Below, piece after piece: positions 10,901 through 19,768 of a stretch of 44,670 nucleotides of DNA. Position numbers and translations under genes: made by a program. A model generated the notes under the pieces. That model ran no database searches. It was not told the origin of the DNA and saw only the letters and a program-made list of their open reading frames with translations. How positions within the stretch are numbered: the first letter of the stretch is position 1; every line of letters begins with the position of its first letter. The stretch lies in assembly GCA_027307335.1 (NCBI GenBank), contig DAHUXD010000007.1, positions 1 to 44,670 of the forward strand, read 5' to 3'. Source of the stretch: Acidobacteriota bacterium (GTDB lineage: Bacteria > Acidobacteriota > Thermoanaerobaculia > UBA5066 > Gp7-AA6).

Positions 10901-12484
10901 CTAGCGCTTCCAGTCCGCGAGCACCTTCTCGGCCGCGTTCTTGCCGTTCGCGCCCATGATGCCGCCGCCCGGGTGCGTCGCCGAGCCGCACATGTAGAGA
11001 TTCCGGATCGGCGTGCGGTACTGCGCCCAGCCCGGCGCGGGCCGCAGGAAGAAGAGCTGCTCGAGCGTCAGCTCGCCCTGGAAGATGTTGCCCTCGGAGA
11101 GCCCCCACTCGCGCTCGAGGTCGAGCGGCGTGACCACCTGGCGGTGCTTGATGATGCTCTTGATGTTCGGCGCGTGCTCCGCGATCGTGTCGATGACCGT
11201 GTCGCCGAAGTTCTCCTTCTCCTTGTCCCAGTCCGAGTCCTTCAGCTTGTACGGCGCGTACTGGACGAAGCACGACATGACGTGCTTGCCCGGCGGCGCG
11301 AGCGACGGGTCCGTCAGCGTCGGGATGACCATGTCGATGTACGGCCGGCGCGAGAAGCGGCCGTACTTGGCGTCGTCATACGCGCGCTCCATGTACTCGA
11401 CGGCCGGCGAGATCGAGATCGCGCCGCGCAGGTGCGCGCCGGGACCGGGGATCGACCGGAACTCCGGCAGCGCGTCCAGCGCGAGGTTGACCTTGCCCGA
11501 CGAGCCGCGGAACTTGTAGCGCCGGATGTCCTCGACGAAGTCCTCCGGCAGCTCCTTCTCGCCGATCATCTTCATGAACGTCAGGCGCGGGTCGACGCTC
11601 GAGGAGACGACCGACGCCTCGACCTCGTCGCCGTTCTCGAGCACGACGCCCGTGGCGCGCCCGTTCGACAGCTTGATCTTCGCGATCGGCGCCTGCGTGC
11701 GGATCTCGACGCCGGCCTCCCGGGCCGCATCGCCGATCGCGTTCGAGATCGCGCCGGTACCGCCGCGCGCGAAGCCCCAGGATCGGAATGCGCCGTCGAT
11801 CTCGCCCATGTAGTGGTGGAGGAGGACGTAGGCCGTGCCGGGCGAGCGGACGCCGAGAAACGTGCCGATGATCCCGGAGGCGGACATCGTGGCCTTCAGC
11901 ACGTCGGTCTCGAACCACTGGTCGAGGAAGTCGACGGCCGACATCGTCATCAGCTGGACCTGGTTGTACTGGTCCTCCGCCGAAAGATTCTGGAAGCGCC
12001 GGCCGAGGAACAGCAGGTCCTGGAGGCCCTTCCACTGGAGCTTCGTCGGGTCGGGCGGCGTCATGCCGAGGATCGGCTTGACGAAGCGGCCCATGTCCGC
12101 CATCGCCTTTCCGTACTCGTCGTAGGCGTCGGCATCGAGCTTCGAGTGCCGGGCGATCTCGCGCCGGGTCTTGCCGTGGTCGTTGACGCGCCAGAGATAG
12201 TCGCCGTTCAGCATGGGCGTGAACGTGCCGTCGAGCGGCAGGATCTCGAGGCCGTGCCGGGGCAGGTCGAGGTCCCGAATGATCTCGGGCCGCAGGAGCG
12301 ACACGACGTACGAGCAGACCGAGAACTTGAAGCCGGGGAAGACCTCTTCCGTCACGGCCGCGCCGCCGAGGACGTGGCGGCGCTCGAGCACGAGCACCTT
12401 CTTCCCCGCCTTCGCGAGATAGGCGGCATGGATGAGGCCGTTGTGCCCGCCTCCGATGACGACGACGTCGTACTTCGCGCTCAT
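10901..12484 (-). CDS. FAD-dependent oxidoreductase, phytoene-desaturase/PYROXD2-like (paralogue 1)
   Basis: A 527-residue flavoprotein, first gene of the leftward operon. The FAD motif [21 protein letters not shown] begins at residue 7 and the C-terminal flavin motif [20 protein letters not shown] is intact. The frame extends upstream of ATG 12484, but the homology starts right after this ATG and AGGGGAAA lies about 11-18 bases before it, so this start is chosen. It is a tandem paralogue of the next gene; two related flavoproteins side by side may form a heteromer or act in sequence. It is divergent from the GcvT-like gene across a 149-base regulatory space. Confidence 0.8.
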   Translation of the reverse strand: MSAKYDVVVIGGGHNGLIHAAYLAKAGKKVLVLERRHVLGGAAVTEEVFPGFKFSVCSYVVSLLRPEIIRDLDLPRHGLEILPLDGTFTPMLNGDYLWRVNDHGKTRREIARHSKLDADAYDEYGKAMADMGRFVKPILGMTPPDPTKLQWKGLQDLLFLGRRFQNLSAEDQYNQVQLMTMSAVDFLDQWFETDVLKATMSASGIIGTFLGVRSPGTAYVLLHHYMGEIDGAFRSWGFARGGTGAISNAIGDAAREAGVEIRTQAPIAKIKLSNGRATGVVLENGDEVEASVVSSSVDPRLTFMKMIGEKELPEDFVEDIRRYKFRGSSGKVNLALDALPEFRSIPGPGAHLRGAISISPAVEYMERAYDDAKYGRFSRRPYIDMVIPTLTDPSLAPPGKHVMSCFVQYAPYKLKDSDWDKEKENFGDTVIDTIAEHAPNIKSIIKHRQVVTPLDLEREWGLSEGNIFQGELTLEQLFFLRPAPGWAQYRTPIRNLYMCGSATHPGGGIMGANGKNAAEKVLADWKR

Positions 12485-12532
12485 GCGATTCGAGATTTCC
12501 CCTGTTTGTGACCGCGGGTTTCGAGCGGCGCC

Positions 12533-12562
12533 TTGCCGCCGGCGCCGCAGCATACTTATAAT
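12533..12562 (+). promoter_or_regulatory. Sigma-70-type promoter for the GcvT-like/Rieske operon
   Basis: A perfect TATAAT (12557-12562) is preceded 18 bases upstream by TTGCCG (12533-12538). The predicted start near 12569 gives a leader of about 65 bases. The leader holds a 9-bp stem with one G-U pair (12578-12586 with 12605-12613). Confidence 0.55.
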
Positions 12563-12633
12563 TCCGCGCCGCGACAAGGTGAGCATGACCCGGCGTCACG
12601 GCGAATGCTCGCCTTTGAAATCCGAGGTTACAA

Positions 12634-13833
12634 GTGCCGATCGGGACCGCCGTCCACGAGAGAACCCTTCCGCTCTGCGAGAGCCTGAACTACCGCGAGT
12701 GGTCCGGCTACTACGCCGTCAGCGCCTACGAGGCGCACCACGAGCACGAGTACAACGCGATCCGCAACGCAGCCGCGCTCATCGACATCTCGCCGCTCTT
12801 CAAGTATCGCCTCACCGGTCCCGACGCCACGCGCCTCGTGGACCGGATCATCACGCGGGACGTCCGGAAGATTCCCGTCGGCTCGGTCGTGTACACCCCC
12901 TGGTGCGACGAGCACGGCAAGACGATCGACGACGGCACGGTCTCGCGTCTCGCGGAGAACACGTACCGCTGGACGGCGGCGGACCCGAGCCTGCGCTGGT
13001 TCCACCAGAACGCGCTCGGTCTCGACGTGAAGATCGAGGACGTCTCCGAGCAGGTCGCGGCGCTCGCGCTGCAGGGGCCGACGTCCGGCCGGCTCCTCCG
13101 GAACGTCGCCGAGGCCGACATCGAGAACCTCAAGTACTTCAAGGTCACGTCCGGAAAGATCGCGGGCGTGCCGGTCGACATCTCGCGGACCGGCTACACG
13201 GGCGACCTCGGCTACGAGATCTGGATCCCCTGGAAGGACGCCGTGCGCGTGTGGGACGAGCTGATGAAGAAGGGCAAGGCGTTCGACATCCACGCCGCCG
13301 GCATGCTCGCGCTCGACGTCTCGCGCGTCGAGGCCGGCCTCCTGCTGATCGACGTGGACTTCTTCGGCTCGAAGAAGGCCCTGATCGGCGCGCAGAAGTA
13401 CACGCCCTACGAGATGGGCCTCGGCCGGCTCGTGGCGCCCGGGAAGGGCCGCTTCGTCGGCCAGGACGCGCTGCGCCGCGAGGCGAAGACGGGACCGGCG
13501 CGCGAGATCGTGGGCCTCGAGCTCTCCTGGAATTCCGTCGAGGCGATCTACGAGAAGCTGAACCTCGCTCCCCAGATCCCGGCCGCGGCGTCGCGGGTCT
13601 CGGTGCCGGTCTACCGGGAGGGCGCGCAGGTCGGCAAGGCGACCTCGACCACCTGGTCGCCCACGCTGAAGAAGATGATCGCGCTCGCGACGGTCGCGCG
13701 CGGGTCGACCGCGGTCGGCTCGCGGCTCGAGATGGAGGTCACGGTGGAGGCCGTGCGGCACCGGGTGCCGGCGGCCGTCGTGAAGACGCCGTTCTTCAAT
13801 CCTCCACGGAAGACGGCGACGCCCGTCATCTGA
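12634..13833 (+). CDS. GcvT-like (aminomethyltransferase family) folate-dependent protein
   Basis: A 399-residue protein of the glycine-cleavage T / DmdA superfamily, which moves one-carbon units from N- or S-methyl groups to tetrahydrofolate. Seen: NAAALIDISPLFKYRLTGPDA, LALQGPTSGRLL, ISRTGYTGDLGYEIW (folate-site region) and, near the end, the C-terminal barrel (roughly residues 290-385). It is longer and more divergent than a true GcvT, and no GcvH or GcvP gene is near, so a role in glycine cleavage is unlikely. The GTG start has GAGG 6 bases upstream. It is followed 8 bases later by the Rieske oxygenase gene. A demethylase in a methylated-amine pathway is the best guess. Confidence 0.75.
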   Translation: MPIGTAVHERTLPLCESLNYREWSGYYAVSAYEAHHEHEYNAIRNAAALIDISPLFKYRLTGPDATRLVDRIITRDVRKIPVGSVVYTPWCDEHGKTIDDGTVSRLAENTYRWTAADPSLRWFHQNALGLDVKIEDVSEQVAALALQGPTSGRLLRNVAEADIENLKYFKVTSGKIAGVPVDISRTGYTGDLGYEIWIPWKDAVRVWDELMKKGKAFDIHAAGMLALDVSRVEAGLLLIDVDFFGSKKALIGAQKYTPYEMGLGRLVAPGKGRFVGQDALRREAKTGPAREIVGLELSWNSVEAIYEKLNLAPQIPAAASRVSVPVYREGAQVGKATSTTWSPTLKKMIALATVARGSTAVGSRLEMEVTVEAVRHRVPAAVVKTPFFNPPRKTATPVI

Positions 13834-13841
13834 GGTCCGCG

Positions 13842-14954
13842 ATGGAATCGGCTTCGGTCCGGGACATCCTCGACTCCTACGACGCGCGGGCGCCGCTCGC
13901 GGATGCCTGGACGATTCCCGCGCCGTGGTACGTCGACGAGCGGATCGCGGAGCTCGAGCGCTCGACGGTCTTCTCGAAGTCCTGGCAGATGGTCGCGCGG
14001 ATCGACCAGCTCGGAGAGCCCGGCAGCTACGTCACGGCGCTCCTCGCCGGCGAGCCGATCGTCGTCGTGCGCGGCGAGGACGGGCAGATCCGCGGCTTCT
14101 TCAACGTCTGCCGCCACCACGCCGCCTCGGTGATGACCGAGCCCGAGGGCCGGGCGCCGATCCTGCGCTGCCCGTACCACGGCTGGACGTACTCGCTCTC
14201 CGGCGAGCTCAAGGGCACCCCCGACTTCGCCGGCGTCTGCGGGTTCGACAAGGCGAAGAACGGACTGATGCCGGTCGAGACCGCGGTGTGGGAGAAGTTC
14301 GTGTTCGTGCGGCTGACGCCGGGCGGCCCTTCTCTCGAGCGCTCGCTCGGGCCGCTCGTCGAGCAGTTCCGCCGGCTCGACCTCCCGCGCTTTCACTTCT
14401 TCGAGCGCCGGCGCTGGACCTTCGAGTGCAACTGGAAGGTGTTCGTCGACAACTATCTCGACGGGGGGTACCACGTCCCGCACCTCCACAAGGGCCTGTC
14501 CTCCGTGCTCGACTACAGCGGCTACACGATCGAGACCGGCGACAACTGGTGCCTGCAGTGGAGCCCGATCGACCACTCGAACGCGGAGAGCGGCGTCGCC
14601 GCCGTGCGGCAGGGAGACAAGGCGCTCTACTACTGGCTCTGGCCGAACTTCATGGTCAACTGGTACGAGGGCGTGATGGACACGAACCTCGTGCGGCCGC
14701 TCGGCGCCGGCAAGGCCGAGGTGATCTTCGACTTCTACTTTACCGACGTGTCCTCCCCGGAGGCGATCGCGAGGAACCGCGCGTCGATCGACGTCGGCAA
14801 CCGCGTGCAGGACGAGGACCTCGCGATCTGCGACTCGGTCCAGCGGGGGCTCGGCTCGCGCGCCTACAACGCGGGGCGGCTGTCCGTGCGGCGCGAGGGC
14901 GGGGAGCTTCTCTTCCACCGCCTGCTCGCCGCGGAGCTGAAGGCCGGCCTCTAG
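13842..14954 (+). CDS. Rieske non-heme iron oxygenase, choline-monooxygenase-like
   Basis: A 370-residue oxygenase alpha subunit. The Rieske 2Fe-2S ligands are Cys90, His92, Cys110 and His113 (C-x-H-x17-C-x2-H). The mononuclear iron triad is His211 and His216 in DNYLDGGYHVPHLHK, with Asp326 in VQDEDLAICDSVQRGL. The form YLDGGYHVP with a late QRGL motif is like choline monooxygenase and betaine/carnitine oxygenases rather than aromatic dioxygenases. An electron-donating reductase is needed but none is adjacent. GAGG lies 6 bases before ATG 13842. The stop overlaps the stop of the opposing gene (shared CTAG at 14951-14954). The substrate is probably a quaternary amine or related methylated compound. 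Confidence 0.82.
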   Translation: MESASVRDILDSYDARAPLADAWTIPAPWYVDERIAELERSTVFSKSWQMVARIDQLGEPGSYVTALLAGEPIVVVRGEDGQIRGFFNVCRHHAASVMTEPEGRAPILRCPYHGWTYSLSGELKGTPDFAGVCGFDKAKNGLMPVETAVWEKFVFVRLTPGGPSLERSLGPLVEQFRRLDLPRFHFFERRRWTFECNWKVFVDNYLDGGYHVPHLHKGLSSVLDYSGYTIETGDNWCLQWSPIDHSNAESGVAAVRQGDKALYYWLWPNFMVNWYEGVMDTNLVRPLGAGKAEVIFDFYFTDVSSPEAIARNRASIDVGNRVQDEDLAICDSVQRGLGSRAYNAGRLSVRREGGELLFHRLLAAELKAGL

Positions 14955-17176
14955 GCTCCCGCGGCTCCCTGGCTCCAGAACGCCTGTTCCTCCTGGAGCT
15001 TCTGCTCGATCCCCTCGACCGGGAGCGGGCGGCTCACCCAGTAGCCCTGCATCTCGTCGCAGCCGTACTTCTGCAGCAGCTGGAACTGGTCGCGCGTCTC
15101 GACGCCCTCGGCGATGACCGAGAGGCGCGAGCCGTGCGCCATCTCGACGATGGCCCGCACGATGCCGGCGTCGGCGGGATTGGTCGGCAGGTCGGTGACG
15201 AACGACTTGTCGATCTTCAGCGAGGTGACCGGGAAGCTCTTGAGGTAGCTCATCGACGAGTAGCCGGTGCCGAAGTCGTCGATCGCGATTCCGACGCCCA
15301 TCTGGCGCAGCGTGTTGAGGTTCGCGACGACGATCTCCGCGCCCTCCATCGCGATCGACTCGGTGATCTCGACCTCGAGGTGCTTCGGTTCGAGGCTGGA
15401 CCGGGTCAGGGCGTCGTCTACGATGGAGACGAGGCCGCGCTCGCGGAACTGACGCGCGGAGAAGTTGACCGACATCCGGAGCATCAGGCCCATGTCGATC
15501 CACTTCTTGAGCTGGGCGGTCGCGACCTTCAGGACCCACGTGCCGAGCGGCAGGATGAGCCCGGTCTCCTCGGCGAGGGGAATGAACGTCGCGGGAGAGA
15601 GGAACCCGCGCTGCGGGTGCTGCCAGCGGATGAGCGCCTCGAGGCCCACGATCCTGCCGGAGCCGAGGCTCACGAGCGGCTGGTAGTGCAGGACGAACTC
15701 GTCCTTGTCGAGCGCCACCCGCATCCCGTTCTGGAGCTCGAGACGCTCGACCGCCAGGGCCGTCAGCTCGGGCGTGCAGAGCTCGAACGTGTTGCCGCCG
15801 TTGTCCTTGGCGCGGTACATGGCGGCGTCGGCGTTGCGGAGCAGTTCCTCGGCGTCCTGCCCGTCCTCGGGGAACGTCGCCACACCGACGCTCGCGGTGA
15901 CCTGCAGGCTGCGGTCGTCGACCTCGACGGGCCGGCCCATCAGGCCGAGGAGCTTCTGCGCGAACGTCGACATGTCGCCGCTCTGCTTGAGGTCCGGCAC
16001 CAGGATCAGGAACTCGTCGCTGCCGATGCGCGCGATGGTGTCGACCTCGCGCACACCGCGGGTCAGCCGCAGGGCGAGCGACTGCAGCAGGCGGTCGCCG
16101 GTCGCATGGCCCCAGGTGTCATTGACGAACTTGAAGCCATCGAGGTCGAGATGGACGACGGCCAGCTTGCGGTTGTAGCGCCGCGACTGGGCGAGCTCCG
16201 TCTCCAGCCGCTCGAGGAAGCGGATCCGGTTGGGGAGACGCGTCAGCGGGTCGACGAGGGCACGCTCGGCGGCCTGCGCCTCGGCGCGGACGCGCTCGGT
16301 GACGTCGAGCAGGGTCCCGAAGAGGGCGCCGCGCCCGTCGAGCTGCGCCGGTGTCTCGTGGACTTCGACGTGAACCACCCGGCCGTCCCGGCGGACGGCG
16401 CGGAACGTGTGGGCCGGCTGTTCGTCGGCGAGGAACTGCCCGCGGAGGCGCGCGAGGACTCCCGCCCGATCGTCCGCGAACACGAGCGGCGCGACCTCGG
16501 CGCCGTGGAGGTCCGTGGCGTCGTATCCCAGGATCTCGGCGAGCCGCGGGTTGGCGTAGCGGAACCGCTCGTTCTGGATGACGTAGGTGCCGACGGCCGA
16601 TTGTTCGACCAGCCGCCGGTACTCGGCCTCCGTGAGCATGCCGGCCGGGCTGCGGTCCCCGTGCGCGATCCGCTCGCCCTGCGCGAGCACCTCCTGGCCG
16701 CCGAGTCGGATGTCGAACTGTCGCGCCGCCTCGCGCGCGAGCTCCCGGAGGCGCTCGAGGGTGTCTCCGGTCGACTCGCGGGGCGCCCCGTCGAGCACGG
16801 AGAGCGTTCCGATCGCGCCCGCCCGCGAGGTCCAGATCGGCACGCCGGCGAAGAAGCGGAGGCCCTTCGCGTCGCCCTTCGACGCGAAACGCTCGTCGGC
16901 GTCCAGATCCGCGAAAACGACGCCGTCCCGGGTGCGGATCGTCTCCGCGCACAGTCGGAGCAGACGGGTCGTCTCGGAAGCGCCCAGGGGACCCCGGGAC
17001 TTGAACCACTGGTGGCCGGACTCGACGACCGATAGGGCCGCGATGCGCGCGCCGCAGGCTTCGGCAGCCTGACGTGTCACCTCGTCGAACAGCGCTTCCG
17101 CGGCCGCCGTGACGGCGCCGGCCCGCGCGGCGGGCCCCGGACGAGCGGTGGCCCCGCTGTCGGACGATCCACTCAT
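14951..17176 (-). CDS. GAF-PAS-GGDEF-EAL cyclic-di-GMP protein
   Basis: A 741-residue cytoplasmic signalling protein with no membrane segment. Order: GAF sensor (about 20-165), PAS (about 180-295), diguanylate cyclase domain (about 305-465) and EAL phosphodiesterase domain (about 480-735). The cyclase signature reads RIGSDEF, with Ser for the second Gly. This variant can be active or degenerate, so cyclase activity is uncertain. The EAL domain keeps GLEALIRWQHP, NFSARQF, EITESIAM, IDDFGTGYSS, KIDKSFV and VIAEGVET, the metal and catalytic residues, so c-di-GMP hydrolysis is expected. TACAAT 30 bases upstream of the ATG could be its -10 element. The 3' end overlaps the Rieske stop by 4 bases. 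Confidence 0.92.
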   Translation of the reverse strand: MSGSSDSGATARPGPAARAGAVTAAAEALFDEVTRQAAEACGARIAALSVVESGHQWFKSRGPLGASETTRLLRLCAETIRTRDGVVFADLDADERFASKGDAKGLRFFAGVPIWTSRAGAIGTLSVLDGAPRESTGDTLERLRELAREAARQFDIRLGGQEVLAQGERIAHGDRSPAGMLTEAEYRRLVEQSAVGTYVIQNERFRYANPRLAEILGYDATDLHGAEVAPLVFADDRAGVLARLRGQFLADEQPAHTFRAVRRDGRVVHVEVHETPAQLDGRGALFGTLLDVTERVRAEAQAAERALVDPLTRLPNRIRFLERLETELAQSRRYNRKLAVVHLDLDGFKFVNDTWGHATGDRLLQSLALRLTRGVREVDTIARIGSDEFLILVPDLKQSGDMSTFAQKLLGLMGRPVEVDDRSLQVTASVGVATFPEDGQDAEELLRNADAAMYRAKDNGGNTFELCTPELTALAVERLELQNGMRVALDKDEFVLHYQPLVSLGSGRIVGLEALIRWQHPQRGFLSPATFIPLAEETGLILPLGTWVLKVATAQLKKWIDMGLMLRMSVNFSARQFRERGLVSIVDDALTRSSLEPKHLEVEITESIAMEGAEIVVANLNTLRQMGVGIAIDDFGTGYSSMSYLKSFPVTSLKIDKSFVTDLPTNPADAGIVRAIVEMAHGSRLSVIAEGVETRDQFQLLQKYGCDEMQGYWVSRPLPVEGIEQKLQEEQAFWSQGAAGA

Positions 17177-17225
17177 GTCTTTTTCGGCTATGGAGCCTGC
17201 CTATTGTAGCAGGCCAGGGCTGGGA

Positions 17226-18047
17226 CTACGCGCGGGCGCGGGCCCGGACGTGTGTGCGCAGGGGCACAACGCGCCCGCCGGTACGGGAGGCCGCGACGGC
17301 CTCGGCGCGCGCCGAGGCGAGGGCCGGTTCCAGGACCGCGAGGAGCCGCTCGATCTCTGCGGCGAGGATCACCGTGCCGCGGCGCTCCGACTCGGAGCGG
17401 CTTCCCGCCAGACGTTTGCGGAAGGCGCGCAGGTCGTGCCAGCGGCCGAGGGCCTCGTCGAGCGCGCGCTCGCGGGCGGCGTCGGGATGCTCCGGAAGCC
17501 CGAGGGCGACGAGATCGTCGGCGAGCGACCGAGCCCGCCGCGCCACGCGCCGACAGCGCCGGAACGCGCCCTCGTCCTTCCCGTCGAGAGGCCGCTCGAG
17601 CGCGGCGGCCACGTCCCGGTGCGCCCTCGAGATCCGATCGAGCGTGCGGGGGGATTCCTTGCGCGACAGGCGCTCGAGACGGCGACGGAGACGACGCATG
17701 CGGCGCCCCTCGGTGGCACGCGAGGTTCTCGCGGCGGCGTCCTCGGTCTGCCTCTCCCAGTGCGTCACGAGCGCCGCCACGGCTTCGGGCGACACTAGGC
17801 CGAGGCGTCCCACGCGATCGAGCAGGCGCCGATCGACGGCGAGGCGGCGCGGACGCGCGAAGGCGCGCGCCAGAGCGCGCGCAAGCTTCTCAACGCGCGG
17901 GCGCCCGAGGGCGCCGGAGGTCGTCGCGATCGCCTGGAGGGTCCGGCGGAGTTCCTCGACGCTTCCCGGGTTCCCTCGGCGGGTTGCCTGACGGCTTTCG
18001 TCGAGGGCGCGGGCGCGGGCCTTCCAGACTCCCGAGACCGGATTCAC
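17226..18047 (-). CDS. CHAD-like, Arg-rich alpha-helical protein
   Basis: A 273-residue, strongly basic, all-helical protein. It resembles the CHAD domain, whose members bind inorganic polyphosphate through Arg/Lys-lined pores and localise to polyphosphate granules. Seen are the regularly spaced Arg pairs (GRRMRRLRRRLERLSRK, FRRCRRVARRAR) and LGRWHDLRAFRKRLAG, which matches the late CHAD helix. The signatures are weaker than in the second CHAD gene at 28498, so the call is less sure. It is divergent from ppx. The start is GTG at 18047, only 7 bases downstream of a TATAAT on the same strand, which predicts a leaderless message. The function fits polyphosphate binding, by inference. Confidence 0.6.
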   Translation of the reverse strand: MNPVSGVWKARARALDESRQATRRGNPGSVEELRRTLQAIATTSGALGRPRVEKLARALARAFARPRRLAVDRRLLDRVGRLGLVSPEAVAALVTHWERQTEDAAARTSRATEGRRMRRLRRRLERLSRKESPRTLDRISRAHRDVAAALERPLDGKDEGAFRRCRRVARRARSLADDLVALGLPEHPDAARERALDEALGRWHDLRAFRKRLAGSRSESERRGTVILAAEIERLLAVLEPALASARAEAVAASRTGGRVVPLRTHVRARARA

Positions 18048-18054
18048 GGGCGCT

Positions 18055-18060
18055 ATTATA
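18055..18060 (-). promoter_or_regulatory. -10 element giving a leaderless CHAD-like mRNA
   Basis: A perfect TATAAT on the minus strand sits 7 bases before the GTG start at 18047, so transcription should begin at or within a base or two of the start codon. No Shine-Dalgarno sequence is present. No clear -35 hexamer is seen. Confidence 0.5.
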
Positions 18061-18081
18061 GGGATGGAAAAGGGGATTTGG

Positions 18082-18111
18082 CTTCACGCTCCCTTCACGC
18101 CGGCTTCACGC
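18082..18111 (+). promoter_or_regulatory. Putative PHO box, three identical units
   Basis: CTTCACG occurs three times at 18082, 18093 and 18104, exactly 11 bases apart. In fact 8 bases (CTTCACGC) are identical in each unit. The 7+4 geometry is that of PhoB/PhoP direct-repeat boxes. It lies in the divergent space between the CHAD-like gene and ppx, 35 bases before ppx. No convincing -10 was found at the usual distance. Confidence 0.7.
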
Positions 18112-18145
18112 CGTTCCGACCGATGCGGGGCAAACTCGGCCCGGC

Positions 18146-19744
18146 ATGAAGTCCCTCGCGGCCATCGACATCGGCACCAACTCGATCAAGCTCCTCGTGG
18201 CGAATGTCGAGGAAGACGGTGCCCTAAACGTCGTCCTGCGCGAGAAGTCGATGGTCCGCCTCGGCAGCGAGACGCTGCGGACGGGCCGGATGTCGCCGGA
18301 GGCGATCGAGGCAGGGGCCTCGACCGTCGAGCACCTGGCCCGTCTCGCGTCGAGCTCGGGGGCAGAGGTCGTCCGGACCGTCGCGACGTGCGCCGTCCGC
18401 GAGGCGGCCAACTCGGACGAGTTTGTGGCCGCGGTCAAGAAGCGCACGGGCCTCCGGGTGGACGTCATCTCGGGCGAGGAAGAGGCCCGGCTCATCAATC
18501 TGGCCATCCGGAGCGAGTTCCCGGCGTCGAACGACCCGCTCTTCATGATCGACATCGGCGGGGGGTCGACCGAGCTCGTCGTGTCGAGCGGAGCGCGCGT
18601 GCTCCTGACCGAGAGCCTGCCGATCGGCGTCGTCCGACTGTCCGACCGCCTCGGCAAGAACGACCCGCCCTCGGAGAACGACCTCCGCGAGATGAAGCGG
18701 GCGATCCGAGCCGCCGCCCGGCGGGCCGCGCAGTCCGTGCGGAAGAAGGGCTTCAAGACCTGCGTGGGCTCGTCGGGGACGATTCAGTCCCTCTCGCTCG
18801 TGCACGAGGCGGCGGTCCTGGGCCGCGAGCCGAACCCGACGGGCCACCGCACCCTCACGCGAGCGGGGCTCAAGAAAGTCAACCGTTTGCTGCGCCGGAC
18901 TACAGAGAAGGAAAAGCTGCGCCTCCCCGGCCTCGACCCCCGGCGCCGCGACATCGCTGTGCCGGGCGGACTCCTCCTCGCTTGGATCCTGAAGCGCGCG
19001 GGCGCGGAGGCGATCGTCGTGGGCGAGCGGGGTCTCCGCGAGGGACTGCTGCTCGACTACGTCGCCCGGCATGGCGAGGTCCGCCTGCCGGTCAACCGCG
19101 ACATTCGCGCCCGGAGCGTCGACCGCCTCCTCCGGCGCGGCAACGCCGAGGTGCTCCACGCGGCCCACGTCGCGCGCCTCACGCTCGAGATCTTCGACCA
19201 GACGCACGCCCTCCATCAGCTGACGGCGACCGAGCGCGAGTGGCTCCAGTACGGCGCGCTCCTCCACGATATCGGGTGCTACATCGGCTACGCGAAGCAC
19301 CAGCGCCACTCCTACTACCTGATCACCCACGGGGACCTGACGGGCTTCTCGGCCGACGAGATCGAGGTCATGGCCTCGCTCGCGCGCTACCACAAGGGCG
19401 GCCGGCCGAAGAAGACCCACGAGAACTGGCGTCGCCTCGATCCCTACCTCCAAGCGGTCGTCGAGAAGCTCGCCGGGATCCTTCGCATCGCGGACGGTCT
19501 CGACCAGAGCCACCGCCAGATCGTCACCGCCGTCTCCTGCAAGCTGCGAGCACGTCGCCTCGAAATTACGGCGAGCGCACGCGCGGACTGTGAGGCGGAG
19601 CTCGACGGCGCCCGCAAGAAAGGCGATCTCTTCGAGCGCGTGTTCGACAGGGGGCTCTCGATCAAGGCTGTCGCGATCGGCTCCGGCGAGGCCGTGCACC
19701 AGAAGGATCTCGAGATATTGTCGGCCGATGCCCTCTGGAACTGA
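18146..19744 (+). CDS. ppx: Exopolyphosphatase / pppGpp phosphatase
   Basis: A 532-residue Ppx/GppA protein that removes terminal phosphate from polyphosphate or pppGpp. The ASKHA fold is visible: phosphate-1 motif AAIDIGTNSIKLLVA (residue 5 on), LISGEEEARL-like VISGEEEARL, phosphate-2 motif FMIDIGGGSTELVV, and CVGSSGTIQSL. A C-terminal HD-like domain (about 320-500) carries LLHDIGCYIGYAKHQRHSYYLI. The long form with an HD domain resembles E. coli Ppx rather than short Ppx. PhoU follows 24 bases later and a three-unit PHO box lies upstream, so it is likely Pho-controlled. Ppx versus GppA cannot be told from sequence alone; the context favours polyphosphate. Confidence 0.9.
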   Translation: MKSLAAIDIGTNSIKLLVANVEEDGALNVVLREKSMVRLGSETLRTGRMSPEAIEAGASTVEHLARLASSSGAEVVRTVATCAVREAANSDEFVAAVKKRTGLRVDVISGEEEARLINLAIRSEFPASNDPLFMIDIGGGSTELVVSSGARVLLTESLPIGVVRLSDRLGKNDPPSENDLREMKRAIRAAARRAAQSVRKKGFKTCVGSSGTIQSLSLVHEAAVLGREPNPTGHRTLTRAGLKKVNRLLRRTTEKEKLRLPGLDPRRRDIAVPGGLLLAWILKRAGAEAIVVGERGLREGLLLDYVARHGEVRLPVNRDIRARSVDRLLRRGNAEVLHAAHVARLTLEIFDQTHALHQLTATEREWLQYGALLHDIGCYIGYAKHQRHSYYLITHGDLTGFSADEIEVMASLARYHKGGRPKKTHENWRRLDPYLQAVVEKLAGILRIADGLDQSHRQIVTAVSCKLRARRLEITASARADCEAELDGARKKGDLFERVFDRGLSIKAVAIGSGEAVHQKDLEILSADALWN

Positions 19745-19768
19745 GGGAGCACATCCAGGAGAACCACC

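Noticed and set aside
12563-12633. Glycine riboswitch before the GcvT-like gene
   Set aside because: The leader is too short and lacks the conserved double-aptamer architecture; only one stem is seen.
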